From the NCBI GenBank assembly GCA_023443725.1, contig JAEZTF010000010.1, positions 50,583 to 114,582 of the forward strand: a DNA stretch of 64,000 bases, in the 5' to 3' direction. A program made the translations under genes and the position numbers. The stretch comes from Candidatus Parcubacteria bacterium. Lineage in GTDB: Bacteria; Patescibacteriota; Microgenomatia; UBA12405. Below are positions 24,363-33,275 of this stretch, one piece after another (the stretch's first letter is position 1; the number at the start of each line of letters is the position of its first letter). The notes below the pieces were generated by a model, which was given only the letters and a program-made list of their open reading frames with translations, was not told the DNA's origin and ran no database searches.

Positions 24363-25438
24363 AGTTGATCAATTTCTTGTTTAAAGTTTAACATAAAATT
24401 TTGAGTAGAAAATTGTTGAGCTTGTTTAATGCAATCGCTTTTTTTAAATTCTTTTGGATTGAATTTTTCTAAAACATGCGTAAGTGACTTAGTAGTTTGT
24501 TTTTCAAAAAACAAACCTGTTTTTTTATCAATTACAGTTTCGGTAATACCACCTTTTCTTAGGGCAATTACTGGTTTTCCACAAGCCTGAGCTTCAAGTG
24601 GAGTTAGACCAAAATCCTCTATTTGTGGGCAAATTAAAGCTTGACAGTTTTGATAAAGATCTAGTAATTTTTGAGCTGATACTTTACCAGTAAAAATAAT
24701 ATTTTTGTCTTTTAATTTATTTTTTAGATCAATTAAATCCTTTTTATCACGACCTTGACCTACAATTATTAATTTTTGATTAAGTTTATGGCAAGCACGG
24801 ATAGCTAAATCTATTTTTTTGTGACGAACTAATCGTGAAACAACTAAAAAATATTTTTCGATTGGCTTTTGAGTTGATGGCTTAAAAAAATTTATATTTA
24901 CACCAGGGTAAATAATTTTGCTGAATCGATGATAATGTTCCAAAATTCGTTGTTGAACAGTTTTGGAGTTACAAAGCAAATAATCTGGCCTTTGGCCATA
25001 AATAAAATCGGTTTTTTGATATTTATTGAGCAATGGTTTTAAAAATTTAAATTGAAGTGGTGTTTGATAGGTGTAACGGTTGGTGTTGTGAAGATAACAA
25101 ACAAAAAGAGTTTTTGGTGAAGTAATCAAACAATGACCGCAAACTTGAGTAGTAGAAATGACTATATCAAATTCAGAGAAATCAAATTGCTCTAGGGCTA
25201 TGCCATAGAAAGGAGTGTGAAATAAACTGTTTTTTTTAGTTAAAGAAAATTTATCAATGACTGATGGAATAATTTTGATTTTCTTGGGAAGCCATTTAGT
25301 TTTTTTGGAATTATAAATGGTAGTGAATAAAGTAGCTGAGGGATAAATTTTTAAAATATTAAGAAGAACTCTTTCGGCTCCACCCCATTGATTGAGCCAG
25401 TCATAAAAAATAGCAATCTTCAAGTTCTTATAATCCAA
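24332..25438 (-). CDS. Family 4 glycosyltransferase (mannosyltransferase-like)
   Basis: This 368-residue GT-B enzyme has the N-terminal loop WGGAERVL, a central VVSRLVRHKKIDLAI segment, and the retaining GT4 signature EDFGLTPLEAQACGKPVIA near residues 265-285, including the E-x7-E glutamates. The pattern is closest to WbaZ-type mannosyltransferases, which fits the adjoining manC gene (31-nt overlap). It probably adds mannose to the lipid-linked glycan in the cytoplasm. Donor and linkage are inference. Confidence 0.85.
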   Translation of the reverse strand: MDYKNLKIAIFYDWLNQWGGAERVLLNILKIYPSATLFTTIYNSKKTKWLPKKIKIIPSVIDKFSLTKKNSLFHTPFYGIALEQFDFSEFDIVISTTQVCGHCLITSPKTLFVCYLHNTNRYTYQTPLQFKFLKPLLNKYQKTDFIYGQRPDYLLCNSKTVQQRILEHYHRFSKIIYPGVNINFFKPSTQKPIEKYFLVVSRLVRHKKIDLAIRACHKLNQKLIIVGQGRDKKDLIDLKNKLKDKNIIFTGKVSAQKLLDLYQNCQALICPQIEDFGLTPLEAQACGKPVIALRKGGITETVIDKKTGLFFEKQTTKSLTHVLEKFNPKEFKKSDCIKQAQQFSTQNFMLNFKQEIDQLWQQHQITIL

Positions 25439-25441
25439 TTT

Positions 25442-26575
25442 TTAGTTTTTAACTAATAATTTCTTATAGACGGTAAATGTTTGTTGAGCAGTTTTGGTCC
25501 AAGAATATTTTTTGACTTGAAGATAACCTAATTTTATTAATTGGTTTCGTAATTCTTTTGATTTATATAATTTATCGATTTGTTCAACCAAATCATTGGT
25601 ATTATTAGGATCAAAATAAAGGACTGAGTCTTGATAAATTTCTGGAAGACAACTATTGTTTGAAGAAATTACAGGGCAACCAAGCGCCATAGCTTCTAAT
25701 CCTGTTAAACTGAAACCCTCCATAAAAGATGGGTGGACTAAGGCTAAAGCTTGGCTATAAATTTCTCGAAATTGTTCGTCAGGAATGTAACCTAAAAATT
25801 CAACTCGTTTATTAAGGTGATATTTTTTAATCAAAACTTCAAGTCTTTCGGTAAAATAATTACGAGCACAAATAATTTTTAATTTTAAATAAGGTAATTT
25901 AGTTAAAGCTTCAATTAATATTGAAGGATTTTTGTGAGGGTAAAGATTGCCTGTATATATAATATAAGGATTTTTTGAATTATATTTGATTTTTGATTGG
26001 CTTAATTGATTAATCTTGATTAAAAAATTTGGATCAACTGCTTCATGAGTAGTGGTTACTTTCTGAGGATCAAGATGAAACTTGTCAATTAAATAATCAC
26101 GCCAAAAATCACTAGGAACAATAATAGAACTGGTTTTGATGGCAATATGAGTGGTAATGAGATAGAAAAAATGTTTGATCCAATAAATACTGGCATTTTT
26201 AGTAGTGTTGAGACGACCTTTAAAAAAATGTTTGATTAAATCATGAATAGTAACAATTGATTTACCAAAATAAAAAATTGGTTTATTGAAATGAGTGAAA
26301 TGAACTAAATCTGGATGAAGTTTTTTTATTAAGAAAGGTAAGAATATCTGTTCTTTAATAGAATAATGTTTAATATTGGTGGTAACATATGCAAAATTAT
26401 TACCTAAATCTTTCTTAATCTCAGTTTCTAGGTCGGGATAAATTATCAAAGTATATTGAAACTGAGAAAAACCAGGTTGGCCAACTAAAGCCTTAAGTAA
26501 ATTTTTAGTATATCGACCGATACCAGTATGTTTAGGACCGTAAAGTCTGGCATCAATAACTATATGTTGTTTCAT
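25442..26575 (-). CDS. Family 4 glycosyltransferase
   Basis: The 377-residue GT-B protein begins IDARLYGPKHTGIGRYTKNLL, a common GT4 opening with the acceptor-side GIGRY loop. The C-terminal domain has YTGNLYPHKNPS and the signature FMEGFSLTGLEAMALGCPV, followed by NSCLPEI. It lies 3 nt from the previous GT4 gene and overlaps the next GT2 gene by 4 nt. The sugar and acceptor are unknown. Confidence 0.87.
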   Translation of the reverse strand: MKQHIVIDARLYGPKHTGIGRYTKNLLKALVGQPGFSQFQYTLIIYPDLETEIKKDLGNNFAYVTTNIKHYSIKEQIFLPFLIKKLHPDLVHFTHFNKPIFYFGKSIVTIHDLIKHFFKGRLNTTKNASIYWIKHFFYLITTHIAIKTSSIIVPSDFWRDYLIDKFHLDPQKVTTTHEAVDPNFLIKINQLSQSKIKYNSKNPYIIYTGNLYPHKNPSILIEALTKLPYLKLKIICARNYFTERLEVLIKKYHLNKRVEFLGYIPDEQFREIYSQALALVHPSFMEGFSLTGLEAMALGCPVISSNNSCLPEIYQDSVLYFDPNNTNDLVEQIDKLYKSKELRNQLIKLGYLQVKKYSWTKTAQQTFTVYKKLLVKN

Positions 26576-27495
26576 AAGTATTTAGCTTTGGTGGTGCGTT
26601 TTAATTCTAATAATCTAATCCCCCACATAACTAATTTTTGAATTGGTTTGGGATATTTTTTGATCAAATTTTTTTCGTAAAAGATTCTCATAGCATTGAC
26701 GCTAGCTTGAGCTACTTTAACTTTTGTTTCTCGTGAAGCTTTTGACAGATGTTGACTTTTACTAACTAAACCAGAAGAAACACCCTGGTAATGGGTAATC
26801 TTACAAGTAGGATTAAAAAATAGCTTAAATCCCTGTTTTTTAATTTGATAACAAAAATCCAGATCTTCACCATAAAAGAAATAATCTTCATTCCACCAAC
26901 CAATTTTTTGACCAACTGAATATTTAACCATTAAAAAAGCACCAACACAGGCTTCAATTTGATGAATTTTTGAGGTATCTAAATGGCCTAAAAAATATCC
27001 AGCAAAGAGACGTGATTTGGGAAATAATTTAGTTAGACCAGAAAAATAACAAAAAGCTCGCCAAGGAGTAGGAAATCCACGATGACATTCTGGTTGCATT
27101 TTGCCAGTTAGAGCTAAAGTTATATAGCAAGTAGCAGCATCGACCTTTTTATCTTGATCAAAGAACTCAATCATATTTTTGAGAGTACTCGGATCAACAA
27201 TAGTATCAGGGTTCAAAAACAAAACATATCTTGTTTTTGAATTGATTTTTTTAACACCTTGGTTGTTACCATGAGCAAAACCTTTATTATCAGTAAGAAG
27301 TAAATATTTGGTAGAAATTTTTTGATTATTTTCAACTAAATTTTTGGCTAATTGAATACTATTATCAGTGGAATTGTTATCGACGATAATAACTTCAATT
27401 TTATAATCTCCTAATTTTGATTTATAAATACTTGCAAGACATTTTTGAAGATAATCTTGAGAATTATAATTTAAAATAACAATTGAAAGATCCAT
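26572..27495 (-). CDS. Family 2 glycosyltransferase (rhamnosyltransferase-like)
   Basis: This 307-residue GT-A enzyme opens with LSIVILNYNSQDYLQKCL, then VDNNSTDNS and the DxD-equivalent LFLNPDTIV. The later ACVGAFLMVK and GEDLDFCYQI segments are those of rhamnosyl- and related GT2 enzymes (WbbL-like). No membrane helix is evident. It is coupled to the GT4 gene downstream and separated by 1 nt from the next one upstream. Confidence 0.88.
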   Translation of the reverse strand: MDLSIVILNYNSQDYLQKCLASIYKSKLGDYKIEVIIVDNNSTDNSIQLAKNLVENNQKISTKYLLLTDNKGFAHGNNQGVKKINSKTRYVLFLNPDTIVDPSTLKNMIEFFDQDKKVDAATCYITLALTGKMQPECHRGFPTPWRAFCYFSGLTKLFPKSRLFAGYFLGHLDTSKIHQIEACVGAFLMVKYSVGQKIGWWNEDYFFYGEDLDFCYQIKKQGFKLFFNPTCKITHYQGVSSGLVSKSQHLSKASRETKVKVAQASVNAMRIFYEKNLIKKYPKPIQKLVMWGIRLLELKRTTKAKYL

Positions 27496-27496
27496 A

Positions 27497-28711
27497 TTAT
27501 TTGTTAGTAATTTTTTTATAAATTTGATTTAAGCCCTTAACACTATTTTGATATGAATATTTTTGACTAATGAGAATATTGGCCTGATCACCCATTTCAA
27601 TTCTTTTTTTGTCATTTTTTAATAGATCAATAGTATGTTTACCAACATCTTCATATTTACAAATTATTGATTGTTTAAAATTTTCAATTTTAATACCACC
27701 CATACCTTCTGGAGTGGTCACTATAGGTAAACGGCAAGCCATGGCTTCCAAAAATTTATTACGACTACCACCGCCACTACCCATAGGAGCTAAAAGGACC
27801 CAACAATGTTGATAATAATACATTGGATCATGTGGTTGACCGTCAAAATCTGCTTCTTCAACTATTACTGAAGAAGATCGATAGTGGCCATAATAATCAG
27901 GAGCTAAACGACCAATAATATAAAGTTTACAATCTGGTATAGCTTTCTTAATTTCTGGCCAGGAATCCTTCATAATCATTTCGACAGATTCTCGATTTTG
28001 CATCCATTTCATATTGGAAACACCAAAAAGAACCGAAGGTGAGGAACTTTTTTTAGTCTTTGGTTTAGATTCAAAATATTTACTATCGACGCCATTATCA
28101 AAAAGTTTGATATCATTACGGCCGGTAATTTTGGCAATTACTTTTTGATCCTCTTCTCCAAAAGCAACTACAGTATTGGTGTTTTTCCAATAATAAGTTT
28201 CCCAATATTTTAATTTTTTAACATCTAACCAAAGTAATGGATAAATTAATTTTCTCCAACCTTTTACGGTTTCAATATAGTGTTGGTAGACAGCAAATTC
28301 GATAGTTTGATCAACTAGAACAATCGGAATACTAGTTTCGGGAATGTTGGGCATTAAATAAAAACATTCACAATGAATTAAATCATATTTATCTTTGGCT
28401 AATTCTTGACTGATAGTATTTTTTAAATCACTACTAATATAATTGGCAACTAAAAATGGGTAAGTACTAAAACCGGTAAAAAGAACTTTCTTTAAATCCC
28501 ATGTTTTACCTCGTTTAACCACAATAACTTTTTTACAAAAAGATTTTATTTCGTCTAAACCTTCTTCGTCTCGACTGAAACAGATTAGAGTAATATCATT
28601 TTCGTTAGCAAGATATTTGATGGAATAATAGGAACTATTTTGACCACCTGATTGAGCTCTTCTAGGAAGATAAGGTGTAATCATTAATATTTTTCGTTTA
28701 TTTTTGATCAT
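27497..28711 (-). CDS. Family 4 glycosyltransferase
   Basis: This 404-residue GT-B protein opens KILMITPYLPRRAQSGGQNSSY and carries the C-terminal signature GSGGGSRNKFLEAMACRLPIV with TTPEGMGG, the variant typical of GT4 enzymes whose substrate loop replaces the EGF motif with GSGxRxK. It overlaps the polymerase-like gene by 14 nt. The substrate is unknown. Confidence 0.82.
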   Translation of the reverse strand: MIKNKRKILMITPYLPRRAQSGGQNSSYYSIKYLANENDITLICFSRDEEGLDEIKSFCKKVIVVKRGKTWDLKKVLFTGFSTYPFLVANYISSDLKNTISQELAKDKYDLIHCECFYLMPNIPETSIPIVLVDQTIEFAVYQHYIETVKGWRKLIYPLLWLDVKKLKYWETYYWKNTNTVVAFGEEDQKVIAKITGRNDIKLFDNGVDSKYFESKPKTKKSSSPSVLFGVSNMKWMQNRESVEMIMKDSWPEIKKAIPDCKLYIIGRLAPDYYGHYRSSSVIVEEADFDGQPHDPMYYYQHCWVLLAPMGSGGGSRNKFLEAMACRLPIVTTPEGMGGIKIENFKQSIICKYEDVGKHTIDLLKNDKKRIEMGDQANILISQKYSYQNSVKGLNQIYKKITNK

Positions 28712-30104
28712 GGAATTGAGTGATTAATTGATAATAAAGGCCCATCATAATCCAAAAAAGATAAGCCGTTTTAGAAGCTTCAAAAACATCTATAAAGATA
28801 GCATTGGCAAGTGTAGCAGCTAAACCACCAAAAAGAATAATAGCCATTTTTTGCTCATCAGTTTTATTTTTTTTGAAACCAAACAAGAAAGTTTCTTTAA
28901 CAAAAAAAATGATAACAGTGGAAAAAGTAATAAAACCCAAAACTCCACTTTCACCTAAATTTCTTAAGTAGTCGTTATCTGTAGCCAAAGTAATAGAACC
29001 TAAGCCTGTTCCAGTAATTGGATTTTTCTTAAAAGCATTAATAGCTCTAGGCCATTCAACATTAAAGCGGATTTCTCCTGATCGAGCGACTCCAACATCA
29101 GTATCAACTTGAGGGTAGTTTTCTGTCTCTTGGTGGCGAACAATGGTTGGAGTAGGGGTAGTAGATTTTGTACCAGTAGGTTTTGTAGAAACAACAGTAG
29201 TGGGAATTGGAGTTAGGGTTGGAGTAGGATTATTAGTATTGTTGCTAGTAGATATAAATTGGTTTTTAAGAGCAGGAATGGTAGCCAATAGTCGTTGATT
29301 TAAATCTTTTGAACTGAACATACTAAATATGACTAAAAGAGAAATAGGAACGATCCATAAATATTTTCTTAATAAAATAAGTGATAAAGAAATTCCTCCC
29401 CAAAAGGCAAAAATAGAAACACGAGAAGCAGTTAATGTAAGAATATTGAAGCTAGCGATCCAGATTATTAAACTAGTAATTTTAATTAATTTATTTTTAC
29501 TAATAATGACAGCAGCCCCAATAATGATTAAAACTACACTCATAAAAGCGGCTAGATCATAATGTCCAGCGAAAGTAGAACTAATTCTGGTCCAAGTATT
29601 CATTTGCAAAAGTTGTCCTTTGGAAAACTCTGAATTCATAGTAGAAATTACAGGAAATTTGAAATATTTTTGACCATATCCATAGACACAAACAAAAAAG
29701 GTGGCAATCAAAAGAAAAATATAGAAAACTTTTGTATCTTTTATATTTTTGATAGCAGGTAAGGTAACAAAGAAAAGCGACATATATTCAAATCGACGAA
29801 ATAAATTTAACACTAGAATATTAGTCAAATCAGTTTGGTAAACAAAAAAAGCAGTAACAAAACTGGCAATAATAGCTATAAAGTAGGCAATAAATAAAAG
29901 ACTTATTTTAGTTTTAAATACTGGGAATTTATTTTTAATTTGATAGATAATCCAACTCAAAACTGCTAAACCAATGACTATATCGTCAAGTCTAATGGCA
30001 ACATAAGTATCACTGACATTAAATAAAGGGAATTTAGGATATAAAGGGACAAACAAAATTAATATAGCCAAAATGGATTTAAAAATATTTATATTTTTGA
30101 ACAT
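28698..30104 (-). CDS. O-antigen ligase/polymerase family membrane protein (Wzy/WaaL-like)
   Basis: This 468-residue protein has about eleven membrane helices and one large outer loop late in the chain, the layout of the Wzy_C/WaaL family, which polymerises or ligates lipid-linked glycans outside the membrane. The loop holds a Pro/Thr-rich stretch (about 285-320) ahead of TDVGVARSGEIRFNVEWPRAI and NPITGTGLG, the latter a common motif with conserved Arg and Gly. The low-complexity stretch could be a glycosylated or flexible spacer. It overlaps genes on both sides by 14-16 nt. Confidence 0.8.
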   Translation of the reverse strand: MFKNINIFKSILAILILFVPLYPKFPLFNVSDTYVAIRLDDIVIGLAVLSWIIYQIKNKFPVFKTKISLLFIAYFIAIIASFVTAFFVYQTDLTNILVLNLFRRFEYMSLFFVTLPAIKNIKDTKVFYIFLLIATFFVCVYGYGQKYFKFPVISTMNSEFSKGQLLQMNTWTRISSTFAGHYDLAAFMSVVLIIIGAAVIISKNKLIKITSLIIWIASFNILTLTASRVSIFAFWGGISLSLILLRKYLWIVPISLLVIFSMFSSKDLNQRLLATIPALKNQFISTSNNTNNPTPTLTPIPTTVVSTKPTGTKSTTPTPTIVRHQETENYPQVDTDVGVARSGEIRFNVEWPRAINAFKKNPITGTGLGSITLATDNDYLRNLGESGVLGFITFSTVIIFFVKETFLFGFKKNKTDEQKMAIILFGGLAATLANAIFIDVFEASKTAYLFWIMMGLYYQLITQFHDQK

Positions 30105-30994
30105 GCTTGTAGATAAATTGGTGATAAATGAATGATAGCGCGAATTAGAGCATTTATTTTTAAAAGCAATTTAACCAGAGGATATTGCCATTTTGGTTTG
30201 TGTTTTTTAAAAAAAGAAATAATGCCTCGATATTCATTCAGAATTGGATCAAGACGACTTGTAGCAGAAGCTCCACCTAAATGAATTATTTGTGGACCAA
30301 TAAGGTACCAAACTTGATTATTGGTGGTATTTTTTCGAATCCGATAACAAAGTTCAACTTCTTCACCGTACATAAAATAGCTTTCATCAAAACCACCGAC
30401 TTTATCAAATAAATTTTTACGGGTAAGTAAAAATGCTCCGGTTACCCAGTCTTGGCGATGATCAGAAAGGTAAAATTTGTCTTTAGTATAAAATGTCGGA
30501 GTATGCGGGTGAATTGGTTTGATAATTTTATTAATTAAGGGAAGATCGTCAAGACTAAGACACCAAGTTAAAACATTAGCTAAATTGGGGAAAAATCCTC
30601 CACTGGCTTGAATAGTCTTGTCTTTGTTTAAAAGTTGAGCAGTACAAATAGAACTTTCTGGATGAGAACAAAGCCAGTCGAGACTTTGACTGATGGCAGA
30701 ATGAAGAATTATAGTGTCAGAATTGAGTAAAAGAACATAGTTGCCTTTGGCTATTTTGACACCCTGATTATTGGCTTTACCAAAACCAGTATTGTCTTTG
30801 TTTTCAATTAGCGTAATTTTGTCTTTTAATTTTTTTAATTCTTGAACACTTTCATCATGAGAATTATTGTCGATGACGATAATTTCAAAGGGAATCTCTT
30901 TTAGGCCTTTATCTAGAAAAATTGATTTAATGCAATCTAAAGTTAATTTAGCGGTATTGTAGGAAATTATGATAATAGAAAGAATAGGTTTCAT
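30089..30994 (-). CDS. Family 2 glycosyltransferase
   Basis: The 301-residue GT-A enzyme opens SIIIISYNTAKLTLDCI, followed by VIDNNSHDES and LLLNSDTII. A later WVTGAFLLTRK and GEEVELCYRI match rhamnosyltransferase-like GT2 proteins and parallel the GT2 gene at 26572-27495. It is coupled to the small membrane-protein gene upstream by a 4-nt overlap. The sugar and acceptor cannot be told. Confidence 0.87.
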   Translation of the reverse strand: MKPILSIIIISYNTAKLTLDCIKSIFLDKGLKEIPFEIIVIDNNSHDESVQELKKLKDKITLIENKDNTGFGKANNQGVKIAKGNYVLLLNSDTIILHSAISQSLDWLCSHPESSICTAQLLNKDKTIQASGGFFPNLANVLTWCLSLDDLPLINKIIKPIHPHTPTFYTKDKFYLSDHRQDWVTGAFLLTRKNLFDKVGGFDESYFMYGEEVELCYRIRKNTTNNQVWYLIGPQIIHLGGASATSRLDPILNEYRGIISFFKKHKPKWQYPLVKLLLKINALIRAIIHLSPIYLQACSKI

Positions 30995-31527
30995 TTTTTG
31001 TAGCCAGATTTAATTAAATAAAAAATAGCCACTATAGAAAGTTCAGTAAAAAAGAAAGAAATTAAGCGACGAGGAATGTTGGTAGGAAAAGTGCGAATAG
31101 TGATTTTACTTTTATATTCTTTATTTTGAAAAACCAATTTGTTTTTGGCTCGTTTTTCTGGTTTGGTAAAGACATCATTTTCCCACTCAAAACCATTAAT
31201 ATATAAAGACTCTTTGAAAGGAAGGATAAATTCTTCAAAATAATAACTAGGAATGGTATTGACAATAATTTCTTTGGCTTTTTCGGGAGGATGATTGAGA
31301 TTAATCATAAATAATCCATAGTAATTTGATTTGTAAAATTTCATGACTTCAGTTCTAGTCATATTGGTAAAATAAGCCGAAACATTGGGTATTTGAACTG
31401 TATCGCCTGGTAAGTCTGACTTAACACTATTGACCAAATCGGGTAATTTTGGAGTAGGTGTAATCAAGTAAATAACGGCAAATATATTGAAAATGATAAA
31501 GATAGTAATAAATATTTTTTTTATCAT
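30991..31527 (-). CDS. Two-helix membrane protein of unknown function
   Basis: I do not recognise this 178-residue protein. It has a membrane helix at the N-terminus (about 4-23) and another near the C-terminus (about 155-174), so the region between them lies outside the cell. That region includes TNMTRTEVMKFYKSNYYG and a FKESLYINGFEWEND stretch. It is coupled on both sides (1-4 nt overlaps) to a GT2 and an acyltransferase gene, so a role in glycan export or modification is likely, but no more can be said. Confidence 0.7.
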   Translation of the reverse strand: MIKKIFITIFIIFNIFAVIYLITPTPKLPDLVNSVKSDLPGDTVQIPNVSAYFTNMTRTEVMKFYKSNYYGLFMINLNHPPEKAKEIIVNTIPSYYFEEFILPFKESLYINGFEWENDVFTKPEKRAKNKLVFQNKEYKSKITIRTFPTNIPRRLISFFFTELSIVAIFYLIKSGYKK

Positions 31528-32120
31528 TATTGAAAGAGCATGGAACGACCAAGACGATAATTGGGATTGTCAATTTTGCGATCGGAGATTTTTTTAGCTG
31601 GTACTCCACCCCAAATTTCAAATTCAGGAATATCTTTAGTGACAATAGCTCCGGCGGCAACAACGGCACCTTTACCTATTTTAATGTTGGGTAAAATTAT
31701 GGCCCTTGGGCCAATAAAAACATAATCTCCGATTTCAACTGGTCCAAAAGAATTACCATAATCTGGTGAATTGATATCATGTTCATCGTTATAAATTAAA
31801 ACTTGACTAGCAATGCCAACATGGTTGCCAATTTTAAGAGGGGCGCGACCATCCATAAAACAATGATCTCCAATAATAGTGTCGTGACCAATAGTGATAT
31901 TTGATGGTTTAAAAAAATTAGCTCCAATATGAATAGTAGAATCGAACGGCATATCAATACCAGAAGCTAAATAAAATATTTTTCTAACAAAATGAAGTGG
32001 AATAAAACCAACAAATCTTAAGATCATTAACCAAAATTCCAAACAAATAGTTTGAATTCGAATAATGATTTTTTGAAAAATATCTTTTTGAGTTAAATCT
32101 TTACCTACGCGATCTTTCAT
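31527..32120 (-). CDS. Hexapeptide-repeat acyltransferase (LbH family, WbbJ/Maa-like)
   Basis: This 197-residue enzyme folds as a left-handed beta helix: imperfect hexapeptide repeats run from ITIGHDTIIGDHCF to IKIGKGAVVAAGAIVTKDIP, followed by the closing GGVPAKKI. The catalytic His lies in NDEHDIN. Such enzymes O-acetylate (or otherwise acylate) sugars from acyl-CoA. It is embedded in a run of glycosyltransferase genes, so its substrate is probably a sugar of the surface glycan. Confidence 0.9.
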   Translation of the reverse strand: MKDRVGKDLTQKDIFQKIIIRIQTICLEFWLMILRFVGFIPLHFVRKIFYLASGIDMPFDSTIHIGANFFKPSNITIGHDTIIGDHCFMDGRAPLKIGNHVGIASQVLIYNDEHDINSPDYGNSFGPVEIGDYVFIGPRAIILPNIKIGKGAVVAAGAIVTKDIPEFEIWGGVPAKKISDRKIDNPNYRLGRSMLFQ

Positions 32121-32123
32121 ACT

Positions 32124-33275
32124 TCATTTTACTAAATTTTTATCAAAAACATTCATTATTGATTTGGCGGTGTTTTCCCAACTAAATTTGTCGGCTTGTT
32201 GTTTGCCAATTAATGAATATTTTTGCCTAACTTTGGGCTGTAAAATCTCAACCATTCTTTCAACCAGATCTGATTCTTTATTAGGGTCGATAAACAAACC
32301 ACATTCAGCAACTACTTCTTTAAATGGAGGTATATGGGAAACTATTACCGGGGTGCCAATTTTCATAGATTCAATAGCAGGAATACCAAAACCTTCATAA
32401 GTACTTGGTAAAATTGAAGCTATAGCATTTTGATAAAGAGTCCATTTTTGATCGTTATCAACAAAATCTGTAAAAATCACCTTATCTTCTATCCTCTCTT
32501 TTTTGACAGTTTGAAAAATTTCTTCGAATAACCAACCTTTTTTACCAGCAATAACGAGTTTAGGAATCAATCTTCCCCCATCCCCTTCTTTGACAAGACG
32601 GGGGGTAATATTATTTTGTTTTAAATATTTTGAATAAGATCGAATTAAAAAAGGAATGTTTTTGTTGGGTTTGAGAGTACCGAGGTATAGAAAGTAACTA
32701 TTAGCTTTTAGTGAGTAGTTAGACAAAATTTTTTGTTGAGTTGTTTGATCAATTTTTGGTGGAGTGTCGACACCGTTGTAAGCAATACTAATTTTTTGTG
32801 GGTCAATAGAATAAGTTTTGATGATTTCGTCTTTGGAAAATTGGGAAACAGTACAGATATGTTTGGATTTTTTAATTGATTGAATAGTCCAATTTATGAG
32901 TTGATATAAATCTTTTTTGGTAAATTGGGATTGATATTTAAGATAACCGAGATCATGAATAGTAGGAATAGTAGGACAAGGACAAATAATTGGTGAATAA
33001 TGACTAGGAGAAAAGAATAAATCTAATTTTTCAGTTTGAAAAAAAAGATGTAATGGCAGAGAAAAACGTGTCCATAATTTTTTAGGGCCAAAAACACGAT
33101 ATTGCCAATTGGCATTAGCGGAAGGTAAATCTGATGATGGTTGATCTTTAAGATAAATAATATATTGATTATTTTTGTCTAATTGATGGAGTTTAATTAA
33201 AACATTGAAAGCATATTGACCAACGCCAACTTTATTAGAAACATTAGCTTCGTTACCATCGATTCCGATTAGCAT
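32124..33275 (-). CDS. Family 4 glycosyltransferase with an in-frame repeat insert
   Basis: The 383-residue GT-B protein opens IGIDGNEANVSNKVGVGQYAF and has YLGTLKPNKNIPFLI, then the signature YEGFGIPAIESMKIGTPVIV. The segment RLVKEGDGGRLI (about residues 224-235) comes from a 38-nt repeat (32568-32605) also present in the GT4 gene at 35830-37113; it falls between two secondary-structure elements of the donor domain, where loop length varies. It overlaps the next GT4 gene by 7 nt. The substrate is unknown. Confidence 0.87.
   Translation of the reverse strand: MLIGIDGNEANVSNKVGVGQYAFNVLIKLHQLDKNNQYIIYLKDQPSSDLPSANANWQYRVFGPKKLWTRFSLPLHLFFQTEKLDLFFSPSHYSPIICPCPTIPTIHDLGYLKYQSQFTKKDLYQLINWTIQSIKKSKHICTVSQFSKDEIIKTYSIDPQKISIAYNGVDTPPKIDQTTQQKILSNYSLKANSYFLYLGTLKPNKNIPFLIRSYSKYLKQNNITPRLVKEGDGGRLIPKLVIAGKKGWLFEEIFQTVKKERIEDKVIFTDFVDNDQKWTLYQNAIASILPSTYEGFGIPAIESMKIGTPVIVSHIPPFKEVVAECGLFIDPNKESDLVERMVEILQPKVRQKYSLIGKQQADKFSWENTAKSIMNVFDKNLVK
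32568..32605. repeat. R3 repeat, copy B (inside a GT4 gene)
   Basis: This copy shares CCCTTCTTTGACAAGACGGG (20 nt identical) and flanking CAATCTTCCC with 36274-36308. It is GC-richer than its surroundings and is read in frame as RLVKEGDGGRLI on the minus strand. Confidence 0.75.
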
